64,000 nucleotides of DNA from an uncultured Brevibacillus sp. (GTDB taxonomy: Bacteria; Bacillota; Bacilli; Brevibacillales; Brevibacillaceae): contig CAMIVR010000004.1 of assembly GCA_946402065.1 (NCBI GenBank), positions 1 through 64,000 of the forward strand. Reading direction: 5' to 3'. Below the pieces are notes generated by a model. The model was not told the DNA's origin. It saw only the letters and a list, made by a program, of their open reading frames with translations, and did not search any database. Positions 20,217 to 29,592 of the stretch are shown here, piece by piece. Position numbers and translations under genes: made by a program. Every line of letters starts with the position of its first letter. Position 1 is the first letter of the stretch.

Positions 20217-21902
20217 CTATTGAATGCGTGTGACAAAATCAGGTACGGTTGACAGCAAAAATGCTTCTGCATTCAGCACTTTTTTGCTCCCTGGTTCTTG
20301 ATACGTGGCGACGACGTTCACACTGCCTGTGTTGTTGGTGCTATACTCGCGTTTCGGGTTGGGGCCGCCGGCAGCGGGTGTAAACAGTCCGGTATCCGCA
20401 TCGAGTTTGCCGATGAACGCGAGATCGTGATCATTCTCTTCGCCTTGCAAATACTCTTTCATACTCCATTTCACCGGTACCGGACCTAGCAAGATGTCAT
20501 CAGCGGTGCCCGGCTTGCCATCCGGTCCAAATAGGTACGCATTGGCCTGGAACTGTACGCTTTGTCGATGCTCGCCGAGTTGTATGCGTCCGAGCCCGAA
20601 CTCCGGCGTAATTTTGAGAAAATCAACCTTGTCATAGACACGCAGACTCAGCTTATTTTCCACATCAGCAATGCCAATCGTCGCCTGCTCTGCTGTCTGG
20701 TTTGCCTTCACTTCAAGCCACAGATCATCACCCTGTTGACGGACGATTTTGCTTATGCTGATCGCTTGGTCTGTCGTAATTTGCTTGAGTGTCAATCCTT
20801 CCGGCAATTGATTGCCGATGAGATGAACGACTGTCGTCTGGCCTTTTTTCACACTGCGCGGCCATAGGTCAAATAGCTGTTTGCCGTCTGCAGCATAGTA
20901 GGTTTCATCGGCATACAGCCCGTTATCCCCGACTACGACTCGCGATCCGACGATGGTTTTCCCGTCAGCGCCAATATTGTAATAGCCCCGATAGCGCTGT
21001 TGCCCGTCTTGGCTGACTCGCAGCGAGTAGCCGCTGTACAGTGTCGCCTGACCTTTGTTCGTCTCTTTGACCCCATTGATCTCCACAGTACGCTCCTCAG
21101 TGAACGCATCGCCTTCCCCGCTAAAGACAGCGTTTCCGGAATACATTCCGTCTTTTGGCGAGATGCCGACAATTCGCCAGTTTCCGCTTGGATTGAGCGC
21201 CTTGCCCGATTGCTTCCACTGATTGTACTCCGGATTATCAAACGGGTACTTCTCCGCCAAATACTTCAGCAACTGTGCTGACACTTCATCCCAATCCACG
21301 TCCCGGACCTGGTACAGTTGGGAAGGGTTGTAAGCGACGTGGAAATCCTTCAGCTTGTCCCATTCCTCTGGCGTCCGCCGCTGGGCAAAAGGCTGACCGA
21401 GCGAATGACAGCGGATACATGTTTGTTCAAAACGCGGGTCTGGAATATCCTCCATCGTTGAGCCCCGCTTTGTCACCCAGTACATCACCGACTCCATTTC
21501 ACTTGGCGCCAAACCGTTTGTTTTGCTCAAGTCCTGAACCAGCTGTTTCTTCTCTTCAGGAGTAATTTGCAATCCCCAGGAATGCTCCATCCGATAAATC
21601 GTCGCATCCCATCCCTCCGGCGTTTTGCGAATGTCACTGATCCGCTCGACACGCTGCCCATCCGTTGCGTGACAAGTAAGGCACTTCTTCTGCGTCAGCT
21701 GGCTGAGCTCGCCTGTATACGCTGACGCCTGCGCCACCTCTGTCGGCGGTTGGGCAGCATCTGTCGGCGTCTGTTCGCCATTATTTTGTGGAGTGGTAGC
21801 TTGTGGCTGCTTTTCTTCGGGTGCGCACCCCCAGACGAGCAGCATGATCGCTAGCAGCCCTGCTATCAGGATACTGACTCGATTTTGCTTTCTCTTGTTC
21901 AT
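20217..21902 (-). CDS. Quinohemoprotein amine dehydrogenase alpha subunit (diheme cytochrome c), predicted lipoprotein
   Basis: Lipobox LLVWGC; two heme motifs CLTCH and CIRCH; WNTP-like C-terminal beta domains; operon context. Confidence 0.92.
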   Translation of the reverse strand: MNKRKQNRVSILIAGLLAIMLLVWGCAPEEKQPQATTPQNNGEQTPTDAAQPPTEVAQASAYTGELSQLTQKKCLTCHATDGQRVERISDIRKTPEGWDATIYRMEHSWGLQITPEEKKQLVQDLSKTNGLAPSEMESVMYWVTKRGSTMEDIPDPRFEQTCIRCHSLGQPFAQRRTPEEWDKLKDFHVAYNPSQLYQVRDVDWDEVSAQLLKYLAEKYPFDNPEYNQWKQSGKALNPSGNWRIVGISPKDGMYSGNAVFSGEGDAFTEERTVEINGVKETNKGQATLYSGYSLRVSQDGQQRYRGYYNIGADGKTIVGSRVVVGDNGLYADETYYAADGKQLFDLWPRSVKKGQTTVVHLIGNQLPEGLTLKQITTDQAISISKIVRQQGDDLWLEVKANQTAEQATIGIADVENKLSLRVYDKVDFLKITPEFGLGRIQLGEHRQSVQFQANAYLFGPDGKPGTADDILLGPVPVKWSMKEYLQGEENDHDLAFIGKLDADTGLFTPAAGGPNPKREYSTNNTGSVNVVATYQEPGSKKVLNAEAFLLSTVPDFVTRIQ

Positions 21903-21932
21903 AATGTCCTCCCCCCTGCTTCATTTGCTGGC

Positions 21933-22250
21933 CTAATCCCCGACGAATTTTAACTTTTGCCAGTCGCGGACGGCAGCCGGACACTCTTCATGCCAGCTCG
22001 GGTACATGATCATGCCGTCCGGAACTTGTGCAGCCCACCAGCAATCGCCATAACAGCCGTACAAATCGCGTTCCAACGGCTGACATCCGCCGCCCAGCCC
22101 GACGCCGGTAACATCTGTTTCCCACCCCGGATCAAACACAGTCGTACAGCCCATCGGCAATTGCATACCAGCTACGACCATCGCTTCTCCAGCTTCGACA
22201 CGCCGCTGGATTCGCTTCGCCTTTTGGTTGATTCCTTTTACGTGTTTCAC
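21933..22250 (-). CDS. Quinohemoprotein amine dehydrogenase gamma subunit precursor (CTQ-bearing)
   Basis: GCTTVFDPGWETDVTGVGLGGGCQPLERDLYGCYGDCWWAAQVPD: conserved Cys/Glu/Asp/Trp spacing of QHNDH gamma; 28-aa N-terminal leader; GTG start with AAGGAGGGG RBS. Confidence 0.95.
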   Translation of the reverse strand: MKHVKGINQKAKRIQRRVEAGEAMVVAGMQLPMGCTTVFDPGWETDVTGVGLGGGCQPLERDLYGCYGDCWWAAQVPDGMIMYPSWHEECPAAVRDWQKLKFVGD

Positions 22251-22302
22251 CTTGATTCCCCTCCTTTTGTTCCACTGGTTACATGCAATCCTAAACGAAG
22301 GA

Positions 22303-22353
22303 GGTAAAACAAGACGTTATCGATGGTAAAGAGATGGTAAAATCAACGTAAAA
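22303..22353. promoter_or_regulatory. Helically phased GGTAAA direct repeats, candidate response-regulator boxes
   Basis: GGTAAA at 22303, 22325, 22336 and CGTAAA at 22347 (22/11/11-bp spacing), in the divergent intergenic region between QHNDH operon and TCS. Confidence 0.5.
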
Positions 22354-22460
22354 AATCTGATAATTTCGATCATTTTCGGAATTACTCTGGCTGGCTTGAG
22401 GGCAAACAGGTAAAATAAGAGGAAACAAAGAGGCCGGTTTTTGTAGAGGAGGGACATAGG

Positions 22461-23183
22461 TTGTCGCGTGAGTTCATTTTGATTGTGGATGACGAACAGG
22501 AAATCGGGGAGCTGTTGGGCAGATACCTGCATAAAGAAGGGTATACGTACGAGATCGCGCTCACCGGTTTGGACGGGCTGGAAAAGGCCCGGACGAAGCA
22601 GCCTGACCTGATCCTGCTTGACGTATTTCTACCGGACATCGACGGACATGAAGTATGCAGACAGTTGAGAACGTTTACAGACACGCCGATTCTCTTCCTT
22701 AGCTGCAAAGATACAGAACTGGACAAGGTCGTAGGCTTAAGCATCGGCGCAGACGACTACATCAGCAAGCCGTTTGGCATTAACGAACTGATGGCCCGAA
22801 TCAAAGCTCATTTGCGCCGAAGCAAAAAGCGCTCGCCAATCGCTGCCGCTGCAGCAGGCAGATCGTCGGATATGCTCGCTTCGGCCACGTTAACCGTCGA
22901 TTTGAAGCGGCATGAAGCCTATTTACATGGACATAAATTAATTTTGTCAGCCAAAGAGTTTCACCTGCTTGTCTTCCTGCTCAGCCATCCCAAGCAGGTG
23001 CTTAGCCCTGAGCACATCCTTGAGCAGGTTTGGGGATACGACTATGCCATTGATACCAAAACCGTAAAAGTCCACATTGGCAACTTGCGCAAAAAGATCG
23101 AAGACGATCCCCGCGAGCCGAAAAAAATAGTGACCATCCGAGGAGTTGGCTACCGTTTTGATGAAGAGATGGAAACTGCTTAG
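22461..23183 (+). CDS. OmpR-family response regulator (divergent to QHNDH operon)
   Basis: FILIVDDEQEIGELLGRYLHKEGY, LILLDVFLPDIDG, DDYISKPFG; wHTH C-terminus; TTG start. Confidence 0.94.
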   Translation: MSREFILIVDDEQEIGELLGRYLHKEGYTYEIALTGLDGLEKARTKQPDLILLDVFLPDIDGHEVCRQLRTFTDTPILFLSCKDTELDKVVGLSIGADDYISKPFGINELMARIKAHLRRSKKRSPIAAAAAGRSSDMLASATLTVDLKRHEAYLHGHKLILSAKEFHLLVFLLSHPKQVLSPEHILEQVWGYDYAIDTKTVKVHIGNLRKKIEDDPREPKKIVTIRGVGYRFDEEMETA

Positions 23184-25362
23184 CAGGATTCAGGCGGTCT
23201 GGAAATCGCTATCGTTTCGCATCTTGATTACGTTGCTGCTGATTTCTCTCACGCCAATTCTCCTGCTCGGCAACTATGTCATGCAGTCCTTCGAGGGCAC
23301 GCTGAACGCGATTGCCCTGCAGACAGGCGACATGATTTCTAGCGATATTACTATGCTGTACCAAAGCAATTTGAGCAGTCAAGTGAAGCTGATCAATCTT
23401 GAGTTTGAAACGATCCAGCAAAACGTGATCGCGATTAGAGCAATGGCCCAGGACATTTACGACAATCCGCAAAAATACCCGTATACCAACGCCCACAGCT
23501 TGGTCAAATCCGACTTCGACTACTACTGGGAAAAGGACTACGGCAAAAATGAGTCCAATACCGGAGCAAACAGCTTTGTCAAGCTGACACCGGAATTTAC
23601 CGAACGACTGTCGCGCAGCAAGTATTTGGAGCCGCTCTTCCGCCAAACCATGCAGATGAATGACAACATTTCGGCGATCTATTTTATTTTACCCGATTCC
23701 GCCTGGCGAATTTATCCTGCGGTCAACTTGCAACAAGAGATCGATGGCGATTTTTTCTCCACTTCTACCGCGATCACGTCCTATCCGTTTTATCAAATGG
23801 CTCTGCCCTCCAAAAACCCCTCCCGCAAGGCGGTTTGGACAGATCCTTACCTGGATATTACCCATCGCGGCTGGATGTTTACTTGTTCTGTTCCGGTCTA
23901 CAGCAAAGACAACACCTTGCTTGGGGTCATCAGCGCCGATGTCACAATCGACAATCTGATCACGAACATTCTCAACACCAAATTCAACCATCCCAATGCC
24001 TATGCTTTTTTAATCAGCCGGAATGGGGAAAAAATCGCCGTTCAAAAGCAGGGCGAGGATGACTACCCTTCACTGCCGGTCGAACAAATTTTAGCTGACA
24101 AATCCTACAGTGAATTGCCCAGGCTCACTTACCTCGACAGAGACCGGATCATGCTGAGCACGGAAATTCCCGCGACCAATTGGTACTTAGGGTACGTCAT
24201 CTCACAAGAGGCTCTGATCGGCCCCATTTACACCAAAACGAACGACAACATCCTCAAGATCGGCAACCGCATGATCGGACAAATGACCCTTTTGTCCCTG
24301 TTTTTATTGATCGTTTGCATCGTCATTACACTGCTGTCGTGGCGCAACATCGCCGGACCGACGAAAAAACTGATCCGCGCCATCTCGGCCATGCGCGCAG
24401 GCAACTTGAATGTCAGCGTTCCCGCCAACGCGATCAGGGAATTTGATGAAGTCTCGCAAGCATTCAATGCCATGTCCCAGCAAATCAATCACCTGGTGCA
24501 AGCGCTCGACCAACGCCTCAAGGAAAAAGAGGAGCTGCAAGCGGAGTTGGTCGGCTTGAATCGACAACTGGAATCCAAAGTGCAAAAACGTACAGAAGAG
24601 CTTAAACAAGCCAATGAAATTCTTGTCTCGACCAATGAACAGCTAAAAAGCGTCGAAGCGTCGCGTTCCACGTTTTTTTCGCATATTTCCCACGATTTGA
24701 AAACGCCGCTAACGCTTATATCCGGCTACATCGAAGCGATACAGGATGGCGTGATTACGGAGGACGAAGAGGAGCTTTATCTGGAAAAAATCAAACAACG
24801 GATCGCTTCCGTCAATCGCTTGGTACACGATCTCAATGAGCTGAGCATACTCGAAACGCGATCGAAAACATTGCCGTACAAGAAGAGAAAAAGCGTGTAC
24901 GATCTGTATGCAACTGTCCAAAATAAATGGAGCTTCTCTACAAAAGACCAGCGGCAGGCCATTCAGGTCATCCTTGACGATTCCCTTCAGGAACTATCGC
25001 AGCTGCTCGTTTTGGAGATCGATCAGGAGTACATCCATCGGGCCATCGACAATCTCGTCGAAAATGCGCAAAAATACAGCGAGAGCAAAGAACCGATTGT
25101 CATACGCTTTTCTCATTCGGAGCCGTTTCTCGCCATCTCTGTACAAGATGTCGGCTCTGGTATTGCCAAAGAGCACTTGCCGCACCTGTTTACGCGCTCC
25201 TACCGTGTGGACAAGGCCCGTAATTCCGCGATCCCTGGCAATGGGCTTGGACTTGCCATCGCACGCGAAATCGTTGAAGCGCATCACGGTCGCATTTTCG
25301 TTAAAAGTGAACTAGCGAAAGGAACGGTTTTTACTATCCTGCTGCCGCTTATAGATGGTTGA
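23161..25362 (+). CDS. Sensor histidine kinase (dCache-like extracellular domain, HAMP, HisKA, HATPase)
   Basis: FSHISHDLKTPLTLISGYIEAIQ; GNGLGLAIAREIVEAHHG; two TM segments; overlaps RR stop by 23 nt. Confidence 0.93.
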   Translation: MKRWKLLSRIQAVWKSLSFRILITLLLISLTPILLLGNYVMQSFEGTLNAIALQTGDMISSDITMLYQSNLSSQVKLINLEFETIQQNVIAIRAMAQDIYDNPQKYPYTNAHSLVKSDFDYYWEKDYGKNESNTGANSFVKLTPEFTERLSRSKYLEPLFRQTMQMNDNISAIYFILPDSAWRIYPAVNLQQEIDGDFFSTSTAITSYPFYQMALPSKNPSRKAVWTDPYLDITHRGWMFTCSVPVYSKDNTLLGVISADVTIDNLITNILNTKFNHPNAYAFLISRNGEKIAVQKQGEDDYPSLPVEQILADKSYSELPRLTYLDRDRIMLSTEIPATNWYLGYVISQEALIGPIYTKTNDNILKIGNRMIGQMTLLSLFLLIVCIVITLLSWRNIAGPTKKLIRAISAMRAGNLNVSVPANAIREFDEVSQAFNAMSQQINHLVQALDQRLKEKEELQAELVGLNRQLESKVQKRTEELKQANEILVSTNEQLKSVEASRSTFFSHISHDLKTPLTLISGYIEAIQDGVITEDEEELYLEKIKQRIASVNRLVHDLNELSILETRSKTLPYKKRKSVYDLYATVQNKWSFSTKDQRQAIQVILDDSLQELSQLLVLEIDQEYIHRAIDNLVENAQKYSESKEPIVIRFSHSEPFLAISVQDVGSGIAKEHLPHLFTRSYRVDKARNSAIPGNGLGLAIAREIVEAHHGRIFVKSELAKGTVFTILLPLIDG

Positions 25363-25395
25363 GCGAGTGGCGGCCATCTTTCTGCAAAATAATTA

Positions 25396-25444
25396 AAAAG
25401 AGGCTGCGCCATGCACGTCATCCACCTGCAGGCCAGCCTCCTTT
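25396..25444 (+). terminator. Rho-independent terminator-like hairpin
   Basis: GAGGCTG (25400-25406) ... CAGCCTC (25434-25440) followed by CTTT. Confidence 0.5.
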
Positions 25445-25517
25445 GATATCCGGTTTTGTATTATTTGGCAACATTTATTATGCCGCTCAGATTTTCAGCC
25501 TTAGCGAAATCCTGCAT

Positions 25518-26858
25518 TCAAGAGCTGCGCTGTTCTTTGTTCCGTTTTCGCTCTGGCAAAATGACATGCTCCATTAACAAAGCCACTAATACACCCAACA
25601 GCAGCCCATTGCCAAACAGATAGCTGAGCATCGGATTGAGGTGTTTCCATGCTTCTGTCGGAATAAACATGACCCCGATGCCAATCAGTAAAGAGCTGCC
25701 GATGACGATAATATCGCGTTCTTCTAGTTTAGAGCGGGCAAAGTCCTTCAACCCAAACCCGAGCAACTGCGTATAGGTAACGAACATGGCAGCATAAGCA
25801 ACGGGGGTAGGAATGGAGCTGAGGAAATGCGTGATTCCGGGAAAGATGCCGATGAGCATCATGGCGATCATCGCCAGCATAAACGGCAGTCGTGCCGCCA
25901 TATTGGTCGTTTTAATGACAGCCGCAGCAAGTGAGAGCGAAATCATCCCGACCACACCGGAAGCACCGGAGAGAATGTGCGAGATCCCGTTAAAAATCCC
26001 CCCGCGATTAAATGTCGATGCCGTTGCTTGCTCATCCACCGTCCGCCCGACTACTTCTATACTCGTAATCAAATTCGTCAACAACACGAAGGCGGTCAGC
26101 AGGCTTGTCACAATCACCCCAACGTCCCAGTGAGGCGGCCCCCAGAAAAACAGCGTTGGCCAGACAATCGTCTCTGTCGTCGGAGCAATCGGCTCCGACC
26201 ATCCCAGCACGGCGTAAGAAATCCAGCCAATGATAATTCCAAGCAAAACAGCAAAACTGGAAATCGCTTTCATCCGTAAAAATAATATCACCAGCGCCAT
26301 AATGACAACCGACATAATTGCGATGGCGGGCTGAACCAGCGTTGCTTGCTTGTAGCCCAATCCCAGCATTCCTTTGATAAAATTGCTGGAGAGCGATACG
26401 GACAATAACGTCATATATATTCCGGTAATGCTCGGAGTAAACCACTTTTGGATTCGGCCAATCCACCCGACCATGCCAAAGATCACAAACATGGCTCCAG
26501 CCAAGATCAGGCCAAGCTGAAACGATTGCCCGATCACGCGGGGCTGTGTCCCTATGCTTATGCCGATTTGCGCCAAAATAATAAAGATTCCCCACCACAG
26601 CCCGGCAGGCGCTTCCATCATGGGGTAGCGATGGCCAATCCACACCTGCAGCAAGGAAGCCAGACCGACAAAAAAGATCGTTTGCTGCATAAATTGACTC
26701 GTCTCCGCCGCGTTCAAACCATATACCTGTCCGATCATTAACGGAACAACGATGCTGCTGGAAAGTGTGACAATCAACCACTGCAATGCCGTTACGACGG
26801 TAATGGCAAACGGCGGTCGATCATGTAAACCGTACTTCATGGTTATCCCCCTAATCAT
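25518..26858 (-). CDS. Uracil-xanthine/purine permease (NCS2 family)
   Basis: 12-TM; MKYGLHDRPPFAITVVTALQWLIVTLSSSIVVPLMIG; NLITSIEVVGRTVDEQ. Confidence 0.88.
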   Translation of the reverse strand: MIRGITMKYGLHDRPPFAITVVTALQWLIVTLSSSIVVPLMIGQVYGLNAAETSQFMQQTIFFVGLASLLQVWIGHRYPMMEAPAGLWWGIFIILAQIGISIGTQPRVIGQSFQLGLILAGAMFVIFGMVGWIGRIQKWFTPSITGIYMTLLSVSLSSNFIKGMLGLGYKQATLVQPAIAIMSVVIMALVILFLRMKAISSFAVLLGIIIGWISYAVLGWSEPIAPTTETIVWPTLFFWGPPHWDVGVIVTSLLTAFVLLTNLITSIEVVGRTVDEQATASTFNRGGIFNGISHILSGASGVVGMISLSLAAAVIKTTNMAARLPFMLAMIAMMLIGIFPGITHFLSSIPTPVAYAAMFVTYTQLLGFGLKDFARSKLEERDIIVIGSSLLIGIGVMFIPTEAWKHLNPMLSYLFGNGLLLGVLVALLMEHVILPERKRNKEQRSS

Positions 26859-26938
26859 TTTCCGAACTCTGCCATTATACTATATTTTATCGCAAAAATG
26901 ACGGTCTTGTCGCTGGTCAAACCCCAAGCGGATTTCCG

Positions 26939-26976
26939 CGAAAAAAATAAAAAACCTTGGATCCGGGATCACAAGA
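26939..26976 (-). terminator. Terminator downstream of the original tRNA-Leu
   Basis: CTTGTGATCC..GGATCCAAGG followed by T-rich tract on minus strand. Confidence 0.5.
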
Positions 26977-26996
26977 GCTTACCTTCGAAAGATGTA

Positions 26997-27049
26997 TGGT
27001 GCCGGTAGAGGGACTTGAACCCCCACGGTTTCCCTCACGATTTTGAGTC
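26997..27049 (-). tRNA. Displaced 3' fragment of tRNA-Leu(CAA); ICE attachment site
   Basis: Minus strand GACTCAAAATCGTGAGGGAAACCGTGGGGGTTCAAGTCCCTCTACCGGCACCA: anticodon loop CTCAAAA, variable arm, T-arm, acceptor 3' strand and CCA; the 5' half is absent. Confidence 0.85.
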
Positions 27050-27100
27050 GCACATGCTATTCGGAAGATAGCAGAAACTAAGTCAAAGATGAGGAATCTA

Positions 27101-27150
27101 AAACCCGCGAAAAGCCTTGTAAAATCAAGGTTTTTTGCGGGTTTTTCTGT
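27101..27150. terminator. Hairpin/terminator just inside the ICE end
   Basis: AAACCCGCgaaaaGCCTTG taaaat CAAGGTttttttGCGGGTTT then T-rich. Confidence 0.65.
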
Positions 27151-27303
27151 TTTTTTCAGGGTTCAAAAGGCTTTGGGGATTTTCTCAAAAAAGATGAGAT
27201 TTTAGAACGTTCGAGAGAACTCGGAGAGAACTAAGGAAGAACAAGCCCGCTCCCTACCATTGACACATTATTCGGAGCGTATGCTCCAGGGAGGGTGTTG
27301 TAT

Positions 27304-28095
27304 ATGTCCACAACAACGGTCATCACTATTGCAAACCAAAAAGGCGGAACCGGTAAAACCACCACAGCCTACAACCTGGCTTATGCCTTATCCAATGAAG
27401 GAAAAAAAGTACTCCTTGTTGATTTTGACCCACAAGGTAATTTGACGATGTGCTTTGGCATCGAAAATCCGGATCAACTCAAGCTCTCGATGTTTAATAT
27501 CATGAATGCCATCATGAGCGATGAGCCGCTTCCAACTCCAGACGGATACATTCACTCTCACGGCAATATCGACCTGATTCCGAGCAACATCGAATTGTCC
27601 GTTGCCGAAATCAATCTACGAGATGAAATGGGCGGAGAGAAAACGTTGGCTTCCCTTCTGGAACCAATGAAACATAAATACGATTACATCATTATCGATA
27701 CGAATCCTTCCCTCGGCTTGCTGACGATCAACGCACTCGCGGCCAGCGACCGAGTACTTATTCCGGTCAATCCGCAACTATGGTCCGCCACGGGTTTGAC
27801 CCAATTGCTTAAAATTATCGTCAAAGTGAAAAAACGGATTAATCCAAGGATTGGTATCGAGGGCATCTTAATGACCATGTGTGATACCCGAACGAACTTA
27901 TACAAGGAAGCCTTTCGTCTTGTGAAAGTTTACTACCGGGAAACTTTCCGTATCTTCGATGTGCAAATCCCGCTTTCCGTTAAAGTCGGGGAAGCCAACT
28001 TTTACAGTCAAAGCATTATCGAGTTTCATCCAAAATCCAAAGTAGCCTTGGCTTACCAAAGCTTGGCGAAGGAGTTGATCCAAAATGGCAAGTAA
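27304..28095 (+). CDS. parA: ParA-family ATPase
   Basis: VITIANQKGGTGKTTTAYNLAYAL; VDFDPQGNLT; YDYIIIDTNPSLG. Confidence 0.95.
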   Translation: MSTTTVITIANQKGGTGKTTTAYNLAYALSNEGKKVLLVDFDPQGNLTMCFGIENPDQLKLSMFNIMNAIMSDEPLPTPDGYIHSHGNIDLIPSNIELSVAEINLRDEMGGEKTLASLLEPMKHKYDYIIIDTNPSLGLLTINALAASDRVLIPVNPQLWSATGLTQLLKIIVKVKKRINPRIGIEGILMTMCDTRTNLYKEAFRLVKVYYRETFRIFDVQIPLSVKVGEANFYSQSIIEFHPKSKVALAYQSLAKELIQNGK

Positions 28096-29119
28096 ACGTC
28101 CTACGCCCAAGCTCTCCAGTATTGATGAATTGCTGCTGTTGTCCGAGGAAACAAAAGTGCCGGAAACCGGAACCGGAACAGGTGTAACCCAGCTACTTCT
28201 ATCTGACCTGGTTCCGTTTCATAACCACCCCTTCAAGTTATATGAAGGGAATAAGCTGGATGAGCTAGTTGAGAGTGTTATGGAAAACGGAGTGTTGATT
28301 CCGATCATTGTCCGACCAAAAGAACCCAATGGTTATGAAATCCTGTCCGGGCATAACCGTGTGAATGCCGCTAAAGCTGCCGGTCTCATCTCCGTTCCTT
28401 CTATTATAATGGACAATCTTACAGAGGCCGAAGCCGTCATCATCGTGGTGGACACTAATTTCCATCAACGTTCTATCCAGGATATGCTGCCTAGCGAACT
28501 GGCTCGTGCCCTGCATATGCAGCTTGAAGCATGTAAGGAAGCTAGACAGAAACAAGGTAGAATAAACGAAATTGAAAATGCCGAAATCCCCAGTAATGAC
28601 GGAGAAAACGCCGAAGGTGTCCCAGTGGGACACCGCGGCAAAAGCGTCTTTGAGGTTTCCCATAAAAACGACATGAGTCCAACCAATATCAAGCGTTACT
28701 TACGTCTCAATCATTTAGTCCCTGAGTTGTTAGAACGAGTCGATCAGGGAGAAATCAAACTACGCCCTGCTGTAGATCTGTCTTATTTGAAACCGGAAGA
28801 ACAGCAAACCGTGGAAACCTTGATTCAGGAACAAGGCTACAAGGTGGATATGAAAAAATCTGAGTTGCTAAGAGGGAAGTCTGAAAGCCGTAATTGCAAT
28901 GAACAAACCATTAGAGCCGTTCTTTCTGGAGAAGTTACCCGGAGACCAAAAAGCAAAACCCCTGCCCCTTTCAAGTTGAAACATAAAATTTACACCAAAT
29001 ACTTTACGCCGGATAGCAAAGCGGCGGAAGTCGAAGAAATCATCGACAAAGCGCTGGCCTTATATTTCTCGCAACACCCCAAAGAAAACCACGATCCAGA
29101 CAAGGAGGAATTTCAATGA
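28085..29119 (+). CDS. parB: ParB/RepB/Spo0J-family partition protein
   Basis: LVPFHNHPFKLYEGNKLDELVESVMENGVLIPIIVRP; GYEILSGHNRVNAAKAAG. Confidence 0.95.
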   Translation: MASKRPTPKLSSIDELLLLSEETKVPETGTGTGVTQLLLSDLVPFHNHPFKLYEGNKLDELVESVMENGVLIPIIVRPKEPNGYEILSGHNRVNAAKAAGLISVPSIIMDNLTEAEAVIIVVDTNFHQRSIQDMLPSELARALHMQLEACKEARQKQGRINEIENAEIPSNDGENAEGVPVGHRGKSVFEVSHKNDMSPTNIKRYLRLNHLVPELLERVDQGEIKLRPAVDLSYLKPEEQQTVETLIQEQGYKVDMKKSELLRGKSESRNCNEQTIRAVLSGEVTRRPKSKTPAPFKLKHKIYTKYFTPDSKAAEVEEIIDKALALYFSQHPKENHDPDKEEFQ

Positions 29120-29556
29120 TGTTTAAAGACCTTGCCCATGAACAGTTTTATGAAGGAAACGTGATCCGCACTAATCGTCAGCATGATCCTTATCGTAAGG
29201 CCCTCTTTTATCTCCTGGGCCTGACAGAAGACACCCGCAGAAACATCAACGATCTTTACAATTTCAAGGAGGATAGCATCCGTCTGGAGGGATTAAACGA
29301 AAGTTGGCAAACCGGAACCACTTCTCGTCTTACGCGATTAGCATTCAATTTATACACCGGCTATACGGGAGAAAGTGAAGAGGACGCCCGTCATTATAGC
29401 CCCTACTATCTATTCGACACCGGCTTACTGCCCTACTTTTTTGAAGCGGTTAAACTTCGTTATCCTTCCTACGCCTCTGATTTGTCGCAGAGTTGGACAT
29501 CGTTTCAACCTTTCACTAACCACGGCAGAGATGTATGGGATGAACTGGAGCAATAA
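29116..29556 (+). CDS. DUF6075-like ICE protein
   Basis: MMFKDLAHEQFYEGNV..DPYRKALFYLLGLTEDTRRNINDLYNFKEDSIRLEGL; overlaps parB stop. Confidence 0.65.
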   Translation: MMFKDLAHEQFYEGNVIRTNRQHDPYRKALFYLLGLTEDTRRNINDLYNFKEDSIRLEGLNESWQTGTTSRLTRLAFNLYTGYTGESEEDARHYSPYYLFDTGLLPYFFEAVKLRYPSYASDLSQSWTSFQPFTNHGRDVWDELEQ

Positions 29557-29592
29557 AATCACTTCGAACCATCGAGGAAGGAGGACAACCAC

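Noticed and set aside
26032-26781. 249-aa minus-strand ORF
   Set aside because: Alternate-frame shadow of the purine permease gene.
26860-26996. Purine riboswitch upstream of the permease
   Set aside because: No recognisable purine-aptamer core in the minus-strand leader.
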